From the NCBI GenBank assembly GCA_946479745.1, contig CAMLGZ010000002.1, forward strand, positions 124,001 to 188,000: DNA of 64,000 bases, in the 5' to 3' direction. The position numbers and the translations under genes were made by a program. Shown piece by piece: positions 1 through 11,806 of the stretch. Position 1 is the first letter of the stretch. Each line of letters begins with the position of its first letter. Source of the DNA: an uncultured Pseudoxanthomonas sp. GTDB lineage: Bacteria; Pseudomonadota; Gammaproteobacteria; Xanthomonadales; Xanthomonadaceae. A model generated the notes under the pieces. That model saw only the letters and a program-made list of their open reading frames with translations, was not told where the DNA came from and ran no database searches.

Positions 1-2311
1 GCGAGCAGCCGGGCATTTCCATGCGCGCGCCAGCGGTGCCGAAGGTGCCGTAATGCCCTTCCTTGGTCAGCTCGGCCGCGTCCATCTTGGTCGGCGGCGC
101 GACCCACAGCTTGGTCGGAATATCGCGCTTGCCTTCCAGCAGCTTCGATGCGGCGCGGAAGTGGCCGATGTTGGTCATGCAGGAACCGATGAAGACTTCT
201 TCGATTACCGCGCCCGCGACTTCCGACAGCGTCTTCACGTCGTCCGGGTCGTTCGGGCAGGCGACGATGGGCTCGTGCACATCGGCCAGATCGATGTCGA
301 TGATCGCAGCGTATTCCGCATCGGCATCGCGCTCCAGCAGTTGCGGATTCGCCAGCCACGCTTCCATCGCCTTGATGCGGCGGGTGATGGAACGCACGTC
401 CTGATAGCCCTCGGCGATCATCCACTTCAGCATCACGATGTTGCTGTTGATGTATTCGATGATCGGCGCTTTGTCCAAATGCACGGTGCAACCGGCGGCA
501 GAGCGCTCGGCCGAGGCGTCGGACAGTTCGAACGCCTGCTCCACTTTCAGGTTGGGCAGCCCTTCGATCTCCAGGATGCGGCCTGAGAAGATGTTCTTCT
601 TGCCCTGCTTGGCGACGGTCAGCAGACCGGACTTGATGGCGTATAGCGGGATGGCGTTGACCAGGTCGCGAAGAGTCACGCCCGGCTGCAATTCTCCCTT
701 GAAGCGCACCAGCACCGATTCGGGCATGTCCAAAGGCATCACGCCGGTGGCTGCGGCGAAGGCGACCAGGCCCGAACCGGCCGGGAACGAAATGCCGATC
801 GGGAAGCGCGTATGCGAGTCGCCGCCGGTGCCGACCGTGTCAGGCAGCAGCATGCGGTTGAGCCAGCTGTGGATGATGCCGTCGCCCGGACGCAACGGAA
901 TGCCGCCGCGTGTGCTGATGAAAGCCGGCAGCTCGTGATGCGTTTTCACATCCACCGACTTCGGATACGCGGCGGTGTGGCAGAACGACTGCATCACCAG
1001 ATCGGCGGAGAAGCCCAGGCACGCCAGATCCTTCAATTCATCGCGCGTCATCGGACCGGTGGTGTCCTGCGAACCTACCGAAGTCATCTTCGGCTCGCAA
1101 TACGTGCCCGGACGCATGCCCTTGCCTTCCGGCAGACCGCAGGCGCGGCCGACCATCTTCTGCGCCAGGGTGAAACCCTTGCCGGTGTCGGCGGGTACCT
1201 GCGGCAGGCGGAACAGCGTGGACGGCGGTAGGCCCAGCGCTTCGCGCGCCTTGGCGGTCAGGCCGCGGCCGATGATCAGCGGAATGCGGCCGCCGGCGCG
1301 CACTTCGTCGAACAGCACTTCGGATTTGACCTGGAATTCGGCGATCACCTTGCCGTCCTTCAAAGCCTTGCCGTCATAGGGACGCAGTTCGACCACGTCG
1401 CCCATGTTCATCTGCGTTACGTCGAGTTCGATCGGCAATGCGCCGGCGTCTTCCATCGTGTTGTAGAAGATGGGCGCGATCTTGCTGCCCAGGCACACGC
1501 CGCCGAAGCGCTTGTTGGGAATGAAAGGGATGTCTTCGCCGGTGAACCACAGCACCGAGTTGGTGGCGGATTTGCGGCTGGAACCGGTGCCGACCACGTC
1601 GCCTACATAGGCGACCAGGTTGCCTTTCTCTTTAAGCGACTCGATGAACTTCACCGGGCCGCGCTTGCCGTCTTCTTCCGGGGTGATGCCTTCGCGCTTG
1701 TTTTTCAGCATGGCCAGCGCGTGCAGCGGGATATCCGGGCGCGTGGTGGCGTCAGGCGCGGGCGACAGATCGTCGGTGTTGGTCTCGCCGGTCACCTTCA
1801 GCACGGTGACGGTGAGGCTTTGCGGCACTTCGGGGCGGCTGGTGAACCATTCGGCCTCGGCCCAGCTCTCGATCACGCCCTGCGCGTGGGCATTGCCGGC
1901 ATCGGCCTTGTCCTTTACGTCGTGGAAGGCGTCGAACATCAACAGCGTCTTCTTCAGCGCTTCGGCGGCGACGGCGCCCAGCTGCGCGTCGTCCAACAGC
2001 TCCACCAGCGGATGGATGTTGTAGCCGCCCAGCATGGTGCCGAGCAGTTCGGTGGCACGCTCGCGGGAGATCAGCGCGCACTTCTCACTGCCGAACGCCA
2101 TCGCCGCCAGATACGACGCCTTGACCTTGGCCGCGTCGTCGACGCCCGCCGGTACGCGATGAGTGATCAAATCGACCAAGAAGGCTTCTTCGCCCGCAGG
2201 CGGCGCCTTCAGCAGTTCGATCACCTCGGCGGTCTGTTGTGCCGACAGCGGCAGCGGCGGAATTCCGAGCGCGGCGCGTTCGGCAACGTGTTGGCGGTAG
2301 GCTTGAAGCAT
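1..2311 (-). CDS. acnB: Aconitate hydratase B (3' part outside window)
   Basis: Bifunctional aconitase/2-methylisocitrate dehydratase of the TCA cycle, a cytoplasmic 4Fe-4S enzyme. Reading left from the ATG at 2311 the protein starts [20 protein letters not shown], closely matching the start of E. coli AcnB, and continues with the AcnB-specific N-terminal HEAT-like domain ([12 protein letters not shown] near residue 95). About 770 of the usual ~860 codons are present. At the window edge the frame reads EMPGCS, which is the first Cys of the CxxC cluster ligand pair (residue 769); the second Cys lies outside. RBS GGAG precedes the ATG. Only 39 bases separate it from the vapC stop, so it may share the vapBC transcript or use a promoter inside vapC. 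Identification is secure; it is incomplete only because of the window edge. Confidence 0.97.
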   Translation of the reverse strand, partial: MLQAYRQHVAERAALGIPPLPLSAQQTAEVIELLKAPPAGEEAFLVDLITHRVPAGVDDAAKVKASYLAAMAFGSEKCALISRERATELLGTMLGGYNIHPLVELLDDAQLGAVAAEALKKTLLMFDAFHDVKDKADAGNAHAQGVIESWAEAEWFTSRPEVPQSLTVTVLKVTGETNTDDLSPAPDATTRPDIPLHALAMLKNKREGITPEEDGKRGPVKFIESLKEKGNLVAYVGDVVGTGSSRKSATNSVLWFTGEDIPFIPNKRFGGVCLGSKIAPIFYNTMEDAGALPIELDVTQMNMGDVVELRPYDGKALKDGKVIAEFQVKSEVLFDEVRAGGRIPLIIGRGLTAKAREALGLPPSTLFRLPQVPADTGKGFTLAQKMVGRACGLPEGKGMRPGTYCEPKMTSVGSQDTTGPMTRDELKDLACLGFSADLVMQSFCHTAAYPKSVDVKTHHELPAFISTRGGIPLRPGDGIIHSWLNRMLLPDTVGTGGDSHTRFPIGISFPAGSGLVAFAAATGVMPLDMPESVLVRFKGELQPGVTLRDLVNAIPLYAIKSGLLTVAKQGKKNIFSGRILEIEGLPNLKVEQAFELSDASAERSAAGCTVHLDKAPIIEYINSNIVMLKWMIAEGYQDVRSITRRIKAMEAWLANPQLLERDADAEYAAIIDIDLADVHEPIVACPNDPDDVKTLSEVAGAVIEEVFIGSCMTNIGHFRAASKLLEGKRDIPTKLWVAPPTKMDAAELTKEGHYGTFGTAGARMEMPGCS

Positions 2312-2350
2312 GGATACGTCTCCGGATAAATCGATTGAAGTGTGAAAGGC

Positions 2351-2752
2351 TCAGGCTGCAGGAACGATCAGCTTGAGTCCCTTGAAATAGTCGCGATAGA
2401 AGCTGTCATCGCGGGTGATCAGTCCATCGCATTGCAGCAGTGCGTGAGCCCCGATCAGGAAGTCGGGAACCGCGCGGCTGCGGGCGCCGCCGCGCTGGCG
2501 GTAGCGGCGCTGCATTTCGCCTGCGCGCAATGCCGACTTGGCTTCCAGGGCATTGAAACGGATGCTCATTTCCTCCAGCACGCTCAAGGCTTCCGAACCA
2601 TCGCGCAACGCGCTGCAGACCTCGGCCAGCGCGACATCGCAGACCACTACGGGCCCATTGCTCAGGCATTGGCGCAGACAGGCTTCGGCGGCGTCGGCCT
2701 GCGGACCGTCGGCCAGCAGGTCCACCAGCACGGAAGAATCGATTGCGATCAT
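2351..2752 (-). CDS. vapC: VapC-type PIN-domain ribonuclease toxin
   Basis: 133-residue PIN-domain protein, the toxin of a type II toxin-antitoxin pair; family members are Mg-dependent RNases. The acidic residues expected for the PIN active site are visible: D5 in MIAIDSSVLVD, E44 in LAEVCSAL, D97 in VPDFLIGAHA and D115/D116 in ITRDDSFY. The gene follows the AbrB-fold antitoxin gene by 25 bases in the same direction, the normal vapBC order, and is followed 39 bases later by acnB. Full length for the family with no sign of decay. The RNA target cannot be read from sequence. Confidence 0.9.
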   Translation of the reverse strand: MIAIDSSVLVDLLADGPQADAAEACLRQCLSNGPVVVCDVALAEVCSALRDGSEALSVLEEMSIRFNALEAKSALRAGEMQRRYRQRGGARSRAVPDFLIGAHALLQCDGLITRDDSFYRDYFKGLKLIVPAA

Positions 2753-2777
2753 GACAAGGGCGTCTCAGGGGCGCGTT

Positions 2778-3023
2778 TCAAGGATCCAGCGGATCGCCGG
2801 GGGCACGCCCGCGGATAGCGCGCATGGCCTCGTCGGTAGAGTCAAAGCCGTCCAATTTGAACCGGCCGCGCGCACGGGAAATCGCGTCGTCCACGCTCTT
2901 GCGCAGGACGATACGGCCGTTTTCCAGCTCGACTTTCAGGATGCTGCCCTTGGTAAGACCCAGGGCATCGCGTACTGCCTTGGGCAGGGTGATCTGGCCA
3001 CGTTCGGCGACGGTCGCTTCCAT
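2778..3023 (-). CDS. vapB: VapB/AbrB-fold antitoxin
   Basis: 81-residue antitoxin. The N-terminus MEATVAERGQITLPKAVRDA is a SpoVT/AbrB swapped-hairpin DNA-binding domain, and the acidic/basic C-terminal tail probably wraps VapC. The frame is open further upstream, but the start at 3023 is chosen because GAGGAG lies seven bases before it and the AbrB fold begins there. The family neutralises its toxin and represses its own operon. A promoter with an overlapping inverted repeat at 3049-3077 fits such autoregulation. Confidence 0.9.
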   Translation of the reverse strand: MEATVAERGQITLPKAVRDALGLTKGSILKVELENGRIVLRKSVDDAISRARGRFKLDGFDSTDEAMRAIRGRAPGDPLDP

Positions 3024-3048
3024 CGGTAGGCTCCTCGGGTATGCCGCA

Positions 3049-3077
3049 ATAATACGTACTTTATTATCCATACTCAA
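3049..3077 (-). promoter_or_regulatory. vapBC promoter with inverted-repeat operator
   Basis: On the minus strand a -35 TTGAGT (3072-3077) and a -10 TATTAT (3049-3054) are separated by exactly 17 bases. The -10 forms one arm of the inverted repeat ATAATA/TATTAT (3049-3054 and 3062-3067, 7-base spacer). An operator lying on the -10 is what an autorepressing AbrB-type antitoxin would need. It lies about 26 bases upstream of the vapB start. Confidence 0.7.
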
Positions 3078-3094
3078 GCGCGCATACTGTCGCA

Positions 3095-3158
3095 AGTCGG
3101 AGCTACGTCCCCGACGCCCGTGCATCCAGAGCGTCAGGGGCGTAGCCCCGACCTACGG
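3095..3158. repeat. REP-like palindromic element, family A copy 1
   Basis: Two inverted copies of a GTCGGGGCTACGCCCCCGAC-type unit (left arm degenerate, right arm GGGGCGTAGCCCCGACC) facing each other. The same element occurs at 6082-6156, so acnA is bracketed by the two copies. Non-coding; could form a hairpin in RNA. Confidence 0.75.
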
Positions 3159-3289
3159 TTTCAACCATTGGTCGTAAGGTGGATGACGCCCCGATTGGGG
3201 ATAATCGCTGAACGGTCGATGCGGTATGACGGTCTGACCCGCAACACAGCGCCAGTCGTGCGCCCTCCCCCAGCTACAGGAGCCTCCCG

Positions 3290-6076
<2,787 letters not shown>

Positions 6077-6081
6077 CCCTT

Positions 6082-6156
6082 CGTAGGTCGGGGCTACGCC
6101 CCCGACGTGCGGTTACTCCGGTTTTTCCGTATGTCGGGGCCTAGCCCCGACCTACC
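6082..6156. repeat. REP-like palindromic element, family A copy 2
   Basis: GTAGGTCGGGGCTACGCC at the left and an inverted, slightly diverged copy ending GCCCCGACCTAC at the right, around a T-rich loop. It lies between the convergent ends of acnA and the lipoprotein gene at 6168-6641 and may help terminate both. Confidence 0.8.
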
Positions 6157-6167
6157 TCTACTTACGA

Positions 6168-6641
6168 TTACGGGTTCGGCTTCCATTGCGCGTAATAAAC
6201 GCGCCATTGGCCGTCTTCGAGCCGCCAGCCGCTGGTGATGGAATACGTCTGCGCACTATCGGGAAGGAAGCGGCCGCTGCCTCCGGTCAACAGGACCATG
6301 AAGCGCAACGTTGCCCTGCCCGATTTCTCTTCGATTTCAACCGGCCCGGTGGTTGCGCCTATGGTCGAATTGCCCAGCACCTGCGCCCGCATTAGATTGT
6401 GCAATGCAGCACGATCCATTCCCCCGTTTCCGACGAAATCGGCAGCCACGCCTTCCATGAAATCTCCCGCTCTGCGTTCGGTCGCCGCGGTCTGCATGCG
6501 TTGCAATTGCGCGCGCAGCGCCGTTTCCGGGGTATCGCGCGCGCAAGCGGCCAGTGCCGCCAGCGTCAGCAAGAACAAGCCGGATTGGACACGCCTCCGG
6601 AAGACCCGCAGCTTCGATCCCAATGTCTTCGCGTTTTCCAT
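6168..6641 (-). CDS. Small exported lipoprotein of unknown function
   Basis: 157 residues. After a long basic n-region (KLRVFRRRVQ) comes a hydrophobic stretch and a lipobox L-A-A-C with Cys33, so it is probably a lipidated envelope protein. The mature part alternates amphipathic helices (about 38-60) with beta-strand-rich sequence ending in WRVYYAQWKP, a layout reminiscent of NTF2-like/SnoaL folds, but no family is recognised with certainty. The start at 6641 is the only ATG before the signal sequence, although its RBS is weak. It is convergent with acnA and divergent from rpfB, so it is not in the rpf operons. Confidence 0.75.
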   Translation of the reverse strand: MENAKTLGSKLRVFRRRVQSGLFLLTLAALAACARDTPETALRAQLQRMQTAATERRAGDFMEGVAADFVGNGGMDRAALHNLMRAQVLGNSTIGATTGPVEIEEKSGRATLRFMVLLTGGSGRFLPDSAQTYSITSGWRLEDGQWRVYYAQWKPNP

Positions 6642-6734
6642 CCGGGGCGGTATGCTCGTGTCGTGGAACCCCACAAACGACACTTGCTCTTCGCATGTGC
6701 CGGACCAAACAAGGCCCTGGGGAGGGAGTGAAAG

Positions 6735-8420
6735 ATGAGTCAGGATCGTCCGTGGTTCAAGAATTATCCGCAAGGCGTGCCGCATGAAATCGATCTGGAC
6801 GAATACCGCTCGATCGTCTCGGTATTCGATACCGCAGTCAGGAATTTCAACGGCCGCCCGGCATTCTCCAACCTCGGCAAGACCCTGACCTATAACGAAA
6901 TCGAGGTGTTGAGCCGCCATTTCGCGGCCTATCTGCTCGGTGAGTTGAAGCTCAAGAAAGGCGACCGTGTCGCCATCATGGCGCCCAACTGCCTGCAATA
7001 CCCGATCGCCATCTTCGGCATCCTGCGCGCGGGGCTGACAGTGGTGAACGTCAATCCGATGTACACCGCGCGCGAGCTCAGGCACCAGCTGATCGACTCG
7101 GGCGCCAGTGCGCTGGTAGTGGTGGATAACTTCGGCCACACCGTGCAGGAAGTAGTGGCCGACACGCCGCTCAAGCAGGTCATCACCACCGGGCTGGGCG
7201 ATCTGGTCGGTTTCCCCAAAGGGACCATCGTCAACTTCGTGCTGAAGTACGTGAAGAAGATGATTCCGGACTACGACATCGCCGGAGCCGTCCGCTTCAA
7301 GGACGCATTGACTCTGGGCCGGATGCACACGCTGCCCGAAGTGGACATCGACAGCGAGGACATCGCCTTCCTGCAGTACACCGGCGGCACCACCGGCGTG
7401 GCCAAAGGCGCCATGCTGACCCACCGCAACCTGGTGGCCAATATGCAGCAGGCCTCGATATGGATAGGCGGCAGCGCCGTGGCCGGGCAAGAAGTCATCG
7501 TCACCGCCTTGCCGCTGTACCACATCTTCGCTTTGACGGCTAACTGTCTGGTTTTCATGAAGTTCGGCGCCGAAAACTATCTCATCACCAATCCGCGCGA
7601 TATGCCCGGATTCGTAAAGGAATTGAGCAAGACGCCCTTCACCGCGATCACGGGCGTCAACACGCTGTTCAACGGCCTGTTGAATACGCCCGGTTTCGAT
7701 CAAATCGACTTCAGCAAACTGAAGATGACGCTGGGCGGCGGCATGGCGGTCCAGCGGGCGGTAGCGGAGAAGTGGAAGAAGGTGACCGGCGTGACTCTGG
7801 TGGAAGCCTATGGCCTCACCGAAACCTCCCCGGCCGCCTGCATCAATCCGCCGGACCTGAAGGACTACAACGGCGCCATCGGTTTGCCCATTCCTTCGAC
7901 CGATGTGTGCCTGAAAGACGACGACGGCAATATCGTGAGCGGGCTGGAAGTGGTCGGCGAGCTTTGTGTGAAGGGCCCGCAGGTGATGAAAGGATACTGG
8001 CAGCGCCCCGAAGAGACGGCCAATTCCATCGATTCCGATGGCTGGCTGCACACCGGCGACATGGCGAAAATGGACGCGGAAGGCTTCTTCTATATCGTCG
8101 ACCGAAAGAAGGACATGATCCTGGTGTCGGGATTCAACGTATACCCGAACGAGGTGGAGGACGTCATCGCCGGCATGGAGGGCGTGCTGGAAGTGGCGGC
8201 GATAGGCGTACCGGACGAGAAGTCGGGCGAGGCCGTGAAGGTGTTCATAGTCAAGAAGGACCCCTCGCTTACGGCCGAGCAGGTGAAGGCCTATTGCCGC
8301 GAGAACATGACCGGTTACAAGCAGCCCAAGACCGTCGAGTTCCGTACCGAGCTGCCCAAAACCAATGTCGGCAAGATCCTGCGCAAGGAGCTACGCGACC
8401 CCGTGCCCCGGCAGTCATAA
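6735..8420 (+). CDS. rpfB: Long-chain fatty acid-CoA ligase (RpfB)
   Basis: 561-residue acyl-CoA synthetase of the AMP-forming ANL superfamily, equivalent to FadD. It shows the ATP-binding loop [11 protein letters not shown] (about 215-225), the adenylate motif YGLTETSP, the hinge GWLHTGD and the C-terminal catalytic lysine region [19 protein letters not shown] precedes the ATG. Its position immediately before rpfF matches rpfB, which in Xanthomonas activates long-chain fatty acids and contributes to DSF turnover. A strong terminator at 8434-8461 follows, so rpfF is probably transcribed mainly from its own promoter. Confidence 0.95.
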   Translation: MSQDRPWFKNYPQGVPHEIDLDEYRSIVSVFDTAVRNFNGRPAFSNLGKTLTYNEIEVLSRHFAAYLLGELKLKKGDRVAIMAPNCLQYPIAIFGILRAGLTVVNVNPMYTARELRHQLIDSGASALVVVDNFGHTVQEVVADTPLKQVITTGLGDLVGFPKGTIVNFVLKYVKKMIPDYDIAGAVRFKDALTLGRMHTLPEVDIDSEDIAFLQYTGGTTGVAKGAMLTHRNLVANMQQASIWIGGSAVAGQEVIVTALPLYHIFALTANCLVFMKFGAENYLITNPRDMPGFVKELSKTPFTAITGVNTLFNGLLNTPGFDQIDFSKLKMTLGGGMAVQRAVAEKWKKVTGVTLVEAYGLTETSPAACINPPDLKDYNGAIGLPIPSTDVCLKDDDGNIVSGLEVVGELCVKGPQVMKGYWQRPEETANSIDSDGWLHTGDMAKMDAEGFFYIVDRKKDMILVSGFNVYPNEVEDVIAGMEGVLEVAAIGVPDEKSGEAVKVFIVKKDPSLTAEQVKAYCRENMTGYKQPKTVEFRTELPKTNVGKILRKELRDPVPRQS

Positions 8421-8433
8421 AGACATCGATAAC

Positions 8434-8461
8434 AAAAGCCGGCTTACGCCGGCTTTTTTTT
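8434..8461 (+). terminator. Rho-independent terminator after rpfB
   Basis: Perfect stem AAAAGCCGGC / GCCGGCTTTT around a TTAC loop, continuing into a run of eight T. It starts 13 bases after the rpfB stop. Confidence 0.9.
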
Positions 8462-8502
8462 GGTCTGGTGGTCGCGGACAGCGAGTACACAGGGTGGATT
8501 TT

Positions 8503-8541
8503 ATTGATGGCCGTCACACTTCATGAAGTGGTGCCATCAAT
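8503..8541. promoter_or_regulatory. Nested palindrome upstream of rpfF (candidate operator)
   Basis: A 12-base perfect palindrome ACTTCATGAAGT (8518-8529) sits inside outer arms ATTGATGG (8503-8510) and CCATCAAT (8534-8541). It is 149-187 bases upstream of rpfF and downstream of the rpfB terminator, so it can only serve rpfF. No T tract follows, which argues against a terminator. Binding factor unknown. Confidence 0.5.
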
Positions 8542-8689
8542 CACAGGTGTTCAAAGGCCCTTCACAGCGCCGCAAGGGGTTTTTAACGGACCGTTCAGGT
8601 GTAGGATCGGGCCCGCACTCATCCTAGATCGCAACACCGCCCTACCCCCATAGCTTCCCTTACAACGCATTCAAGCCGAGGACCCGAAA

Positions 8690-9562
8690 ATGAGCAATGT
8701 CGAAAAACTGCTGCGTAGCCGTGACTATTCCACCATCCGCGCCGAATCTTCTCCCAGCGGCGACAACCACTGGCTGTACATGCACGACAACATCGGCAGC
8801 GGAATGCGTCCCTGTTTCCGCAACGATCTGCTGGACGACATGTGGAGCTTCACCTCCTCCATCATCAAGCGCGACAGCGAACGCCGGCCCGGACAGTTGC
8901 GCCATTTCGTGCTCGCTTCCGCCGCTTCGGCCTTCAACCTGGGCGGCGACCTTGAACTGTTCTCGCAATTGATCCGCGCCAACGACCGCGAGCACCTGCT
9001 TGCCTATGCCCGCCGCTGCGTAGACGGCGTCTACGGTTTGCACACCGGATTGGGCGGCGACGTGCGCACGATTGCGCTGGTCCAGGGCGATGCGCTGGGC
9101 GGCGGACTGGAAATGGCTCTGGCCTGCCACACCATCGTCGCCGAGGAAGGCGTCGGCATGGGTCTGCCGGAAGTGCTGTTCGGCCTGTTCCCGGGCATGG
9201 GCGCCTATTCGTTCCTGTGCAAGCGCGTTACTCCGCAGCTGGCCGAAAAGATCATCCTGGACGGGAACATCTACACCAGCGAAGAGATGTACAAGATGGG
9301 CGTGGTGGACGTGCTGGTTCCCAAGGGCCAGGGCGAAATCGCCGTGCAGGAACTGATCCGCCAGCAGCAACGCGCGCCGCATGCCCATCTGGCCATGAAT
9401 ACCGTACGCAACATCGCCCAGCGCGTGGGTTACGACGAGTTGATGGGCATCACCGAAGTGTGGGTGGATACCGCGTTGGCCCTGGGCGACAAGTCGCTGC
9501 GCATGATGGAGCGCATCGTTCGCGCGCAGGAAAGGCGTTTGGGCGCATCCAACGCCGCGTAA
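8690..9562 (+). CDS. rpfF: DSF synthase RpfF (crotonase fold)
   Basis: 290-residue enoyl-CoA hydratase/isomerase-family enzyme that makes the diffusible signal factor (cis-2-unsaturated fatty acid) from acyl-ACP in two steps, thioesterase and dehydratase. The two catalytic glutamates of Xanthomonas RpfF are at the same numbers here: E141 (GGGLEMALACH) and E161 (GLPEVLFGLFPGMGAYS). The oxyanion-hole segment AFNLGGDLELF is at 81-91. The family-typical AEEGVGMGLPE region distinguishes RpfF from fatty acid degradation hydratases. Its ~270-base upstream region holds the rpfB terminator, a nested palindrome and a weaker hairpin (arms 8558-8562 and 8574-8578). It converges with rpfC. Confidence 0.97.
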   Translation: MSNVEKLLRSRDYSTIRAESSPSGDNHWLYMHDNIGSGMRPCFRNDLLDDMWSFTSSIIKRDSERRPGQLRHFVLASAASAFNLGGDLELFSQLIRANDREHLLAYARRCVDGVYGLHTGLGGDVRTIALVQGDALGGGLEMALACHTIVAEEGVGMGLPEVLFGLFPGMGAYSFLCKRVTPQLAEKIILDGNIYTSEEMYKMGVVDVLVPKGQGEIAVQELIRQQQRAPHAHLAMNTVRNIAQRVGYDELMGITEVWVDTALALGDKSLRMMERIVRAQERRLGASNAA

Positions 9563-9592
9563 GCGGCATGGATTGCAGAGCGGAGATTCAAC

Positions 9593-9621
9593 GAAACGAA
9601 AACCCCCTGAAGCAGGGGGAG
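9593..9621 (-). terminator. Terminator of the rpfGC operon
   Basis: Reading leftward, the stem CCCCCTGCTTCAGGGGG (9603-9619) is followed by TTTTCGTTTCG. It lies between the convergent rpfF and rpfC genes; the hairpin could act on rpfF as well, but the T tract favours rpfC. Confidence 0.75.
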
Positions 9622-9634
9622 TCGGTTGAACAGG

Positions 9635-11803
9635 TCAGTTGCGCCCGCCTTTGTCGAGCGCATCATGACGGCTGCGCGCTCGCGCTTCCAGGGCGGTACG
9701 GCCCTGGCTGAGATAGGTATTCAACATCGCCAGACGCTGGCGCCATTCCTTTGCCATTTCCGAATCGGCCAGCCGCATCATCTCGCCGCTGGCGCTGGCC
9801 AGCTTGACCAGACCCAAGTTGCTCGCGACGCCTTTTAGCGCATGCGCGTGCTCGCGCATATGCGCGCCGTCGCCCTGCTCTATGGCATGCGCCATCGCAC
9901 CCAGGCAGCCTTCGGCATCGTTGAGGCATTGGGTGATGAATTCGCGTTCGAAGGCATCGCCCATACCCAATGCGCTGAGCTCATTGAGCACGCCGGGATT
10001 GAGCACATCGTCGGAGGTCGGCAGGTCCGGCCCGGAAACCTGGACCGGCGTGGCGACGCGGCCGTTGTTGGCGATTTCCGCCAACACGTCCAGCAAGCGG
10101 GTAGCCACGATGGGCTTGGCCAGGAATGCGCGCGCGCCGGCTTGCTCGCAACGCGAAATCGCATCGGGGGTGACGTCGGCGCTGAGCACCAGCACCGGAG
10201 TGCGAGGCCCGCCGCCGGCTTCCATGATGCGCAACTGCTTCAGCAGATCCAGGCCGCTGATGCCTGGCATGTGCAGGTCGACGATGACGGTGTCGTAGTC
10301 GGCGATTTCCAGCGCGTCCAGCACTTCTTCGCCGCCGTTGACGCAGACCACCCGGTGGCCCGCTTTCTGCAGCAGGCGCTGGACTACCATGCGGTTGGCT
10401 TCGTGGTCGTCCGCGACCAGGATCTGCAGGCTGCGCACGCGTGCGCGATGGCGCAGGAACGGATCGGAGAAGGCGATGATGTTTTCCGCGCCGTGCGGGG
10501 CATGATCCTCGATCCATGCAGGCACCACGGGGGCTTGAACGGCCTCGACGGTTTCGAAGGGAATGTCCACCCAGAAACTGCTGCCGCGCTTTTCGACGCT
10601 TTCGAAACCGATGCTGCCGCCCATCGACTCGGCCAGACCCTTGGCGATGGTGGTGCCCAGGCCGGTGCCGCCGTAACGGCGAGACAGGCTGACATCGGCC
10701 TGTTCGAAGGCTTCGAAAAGCTTCGCCTGCACGCCGGTCGGAATGCCGATGCCCGTATCGGTGATTGTGAAACGCAAGCTGGTCTTGCTGCCGGTGTCGG
10801 ACAGGTTCTTGACCTCCAGGCGCACGGCGCCGACGTCGGTGAACTTGACCGCGTTGCCGGCGAGATTCAGCAGTACCTGGCGCAGGTGGCGGATATCGCC
10901 GCGCAGTTTCTTCGGCACGTCGGCGGCGATGTGGACGTTGTAATCCAGTTTCTTGGCCCGCGCCTGCGGCAGCAGGATCATGCCGATGTTCTCTACCAGC
11001 TCGTGCGGCGAGAACTCGACGATATCCAGCTTCAACTTGCCCGCTTCGATCGCGGAAATATCCAGCACGTCCTCTACCAGCGCCAACATGCTGCGCGTGG
11101 AAGCCTGGATGGTGGACAGGCATTCGCGCTGCTCGCTGTCCAGCTCGGTGGTGGCCAGCAATTCGGACATGCCGGACAAGCCATTGAGCGGGGTACGGAA
11201 TTCGTGGCTCATATTGGCCAGGAAACGGCTCTTGGCTTCGTTGGCGCGGCGTGCTTCTTCGGTGGCGCGCGTCAACTGGCGCAGCAGATTGGACAGATAC
11301 ATCGGCACCGCGACCAGGCCGACCAGCAGGCCGACGCCCAGACTGATGTTATCGCCCCAATAATCGTTGGTCAGCAGCACTCCGGCGAAGCCGCAGACCG
11401 CCATGGTGACCGCGCCGCCCAGGTAACGGTTGCCGTAACGCAGGCCGTTGCCGACCGTCACCCACATCATGATCACGTACAGCCAGGCCAGCGGCTCGCC
11501 CATCAACGCCATCGCGGTCGACATCAGGCCGTAGTCGGTCACCATGCCGATGATGCGGCGCAGGTTGGATTTTCCCGGCAGCCACAGGATCCAGCAGTAC
11601 AGCCCCAGGCCCACGGTGACGCCGACCGAGCTCATCGCCAGCGCCCGGTTGGAAACGGCCTGTTCCAGACCGCCCAGGGCCGCACCCAGCAGCATGTACA
11701 CCATCACGCCGCTGAAGATGATCAGACGGATCAGCGCCTGCCCATGTTCGCTGTCCGGGCGGTTGGCCAGGCGCGAATGCAACCAGGAAGTGAGCTCTTT
11801 CAT
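9635..11803 (-). CDS. rpfC: Hybrid sensor histidine kinase RpfC (DSF receptor)
   Basis: 722-residue inner-membrane sensor. Order: short N-terminal periplasmic segment with D17-S18-E19 (residues reported to matter for DSF binding in Xanthomonas), about five membrane helices (24-175), HisKA with H200 in [13 protein letters not shown], HATPase_c (about 300-415), a receiver with D509 in VDLHMPG, and a C-terminal HPt with H654 in [13 protein letters not shown]. These match the H198/D512/H657 relay of Xanthomonas RpfC closely. RpfC also restrains RpfF through its receiver in the model species. It starts three bases after the rpfG stop, so the two are cotranscribed; rpfH, present between them in some Xanthomonas, is absent. 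Confidence 0.97.
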   Translation of the reverse strand: MKELTSWLHSRLANRPDSEHGQALIRLIIFSGVMVYMLLGAALGGLEQAVSNRALAMSSVGVTVGLGLYCWILWLPGKSNLRRIIGMVTDYGLMSTAMALMGEPLAWLYVIMMWVTVGNGLRYGNRYLGGAVTMAVCGFAGVLLTNDYWGDNISLGVGLLVGLVAVPMYLSNLLRQLTRATEEARRANEAKSRFLANMSHEFRTPLNGLSGMSELLATTELDSEQRECLSTIQASTRSMLALVEDVLDISAIEAGKLKLDIVEFSPHELVENIGMILLPQARAKKLDYNVHIAADVPKKLRGDIRHLRQVLLNLAGNAVKFTDVGAVRLEVKNLSDTGSKTSLRFTITDTGIGIPTGVQAKLFEAFEQADVSLSRRYGGTGLGTTIAKGLAESMGGSIGFESVEKRGSSFWVDIPFETVEAVQAPVVPAWIEDHAPHGAENIIAFSDPFLRHRARVRSLQILVADDHEANRMVVQRLLQKAGHRVVCVNGGEEVLDALEIADYDTVIVDLHMPGISGLDLLKQLRIMEAGGGPRTPVLVLSADVTPDAISRCEQAGARAFLAKPIVATRLLDVLAEIANNGRVATPVQVSGPDLPTSDDVLNPGVLNELSALGMGDAFEREFITQCLNDAEGCLGAMAHAIEQGDGAHMREHAHALKGVASNLGLVKLASASGEMMRLADSEMAKEWRQRLAMLNTYLSQGRTALEARARSRHDALDKGGRN

Positions 11804-11806
11804 GGC

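Noticed and set aside
6642..8051. Upstream extension of the lipoprotein frame antisense to rpfB
   Set aside because: The lipoprotein signal sequence begins at 6641; the extension is a shadow of the ligase gene.
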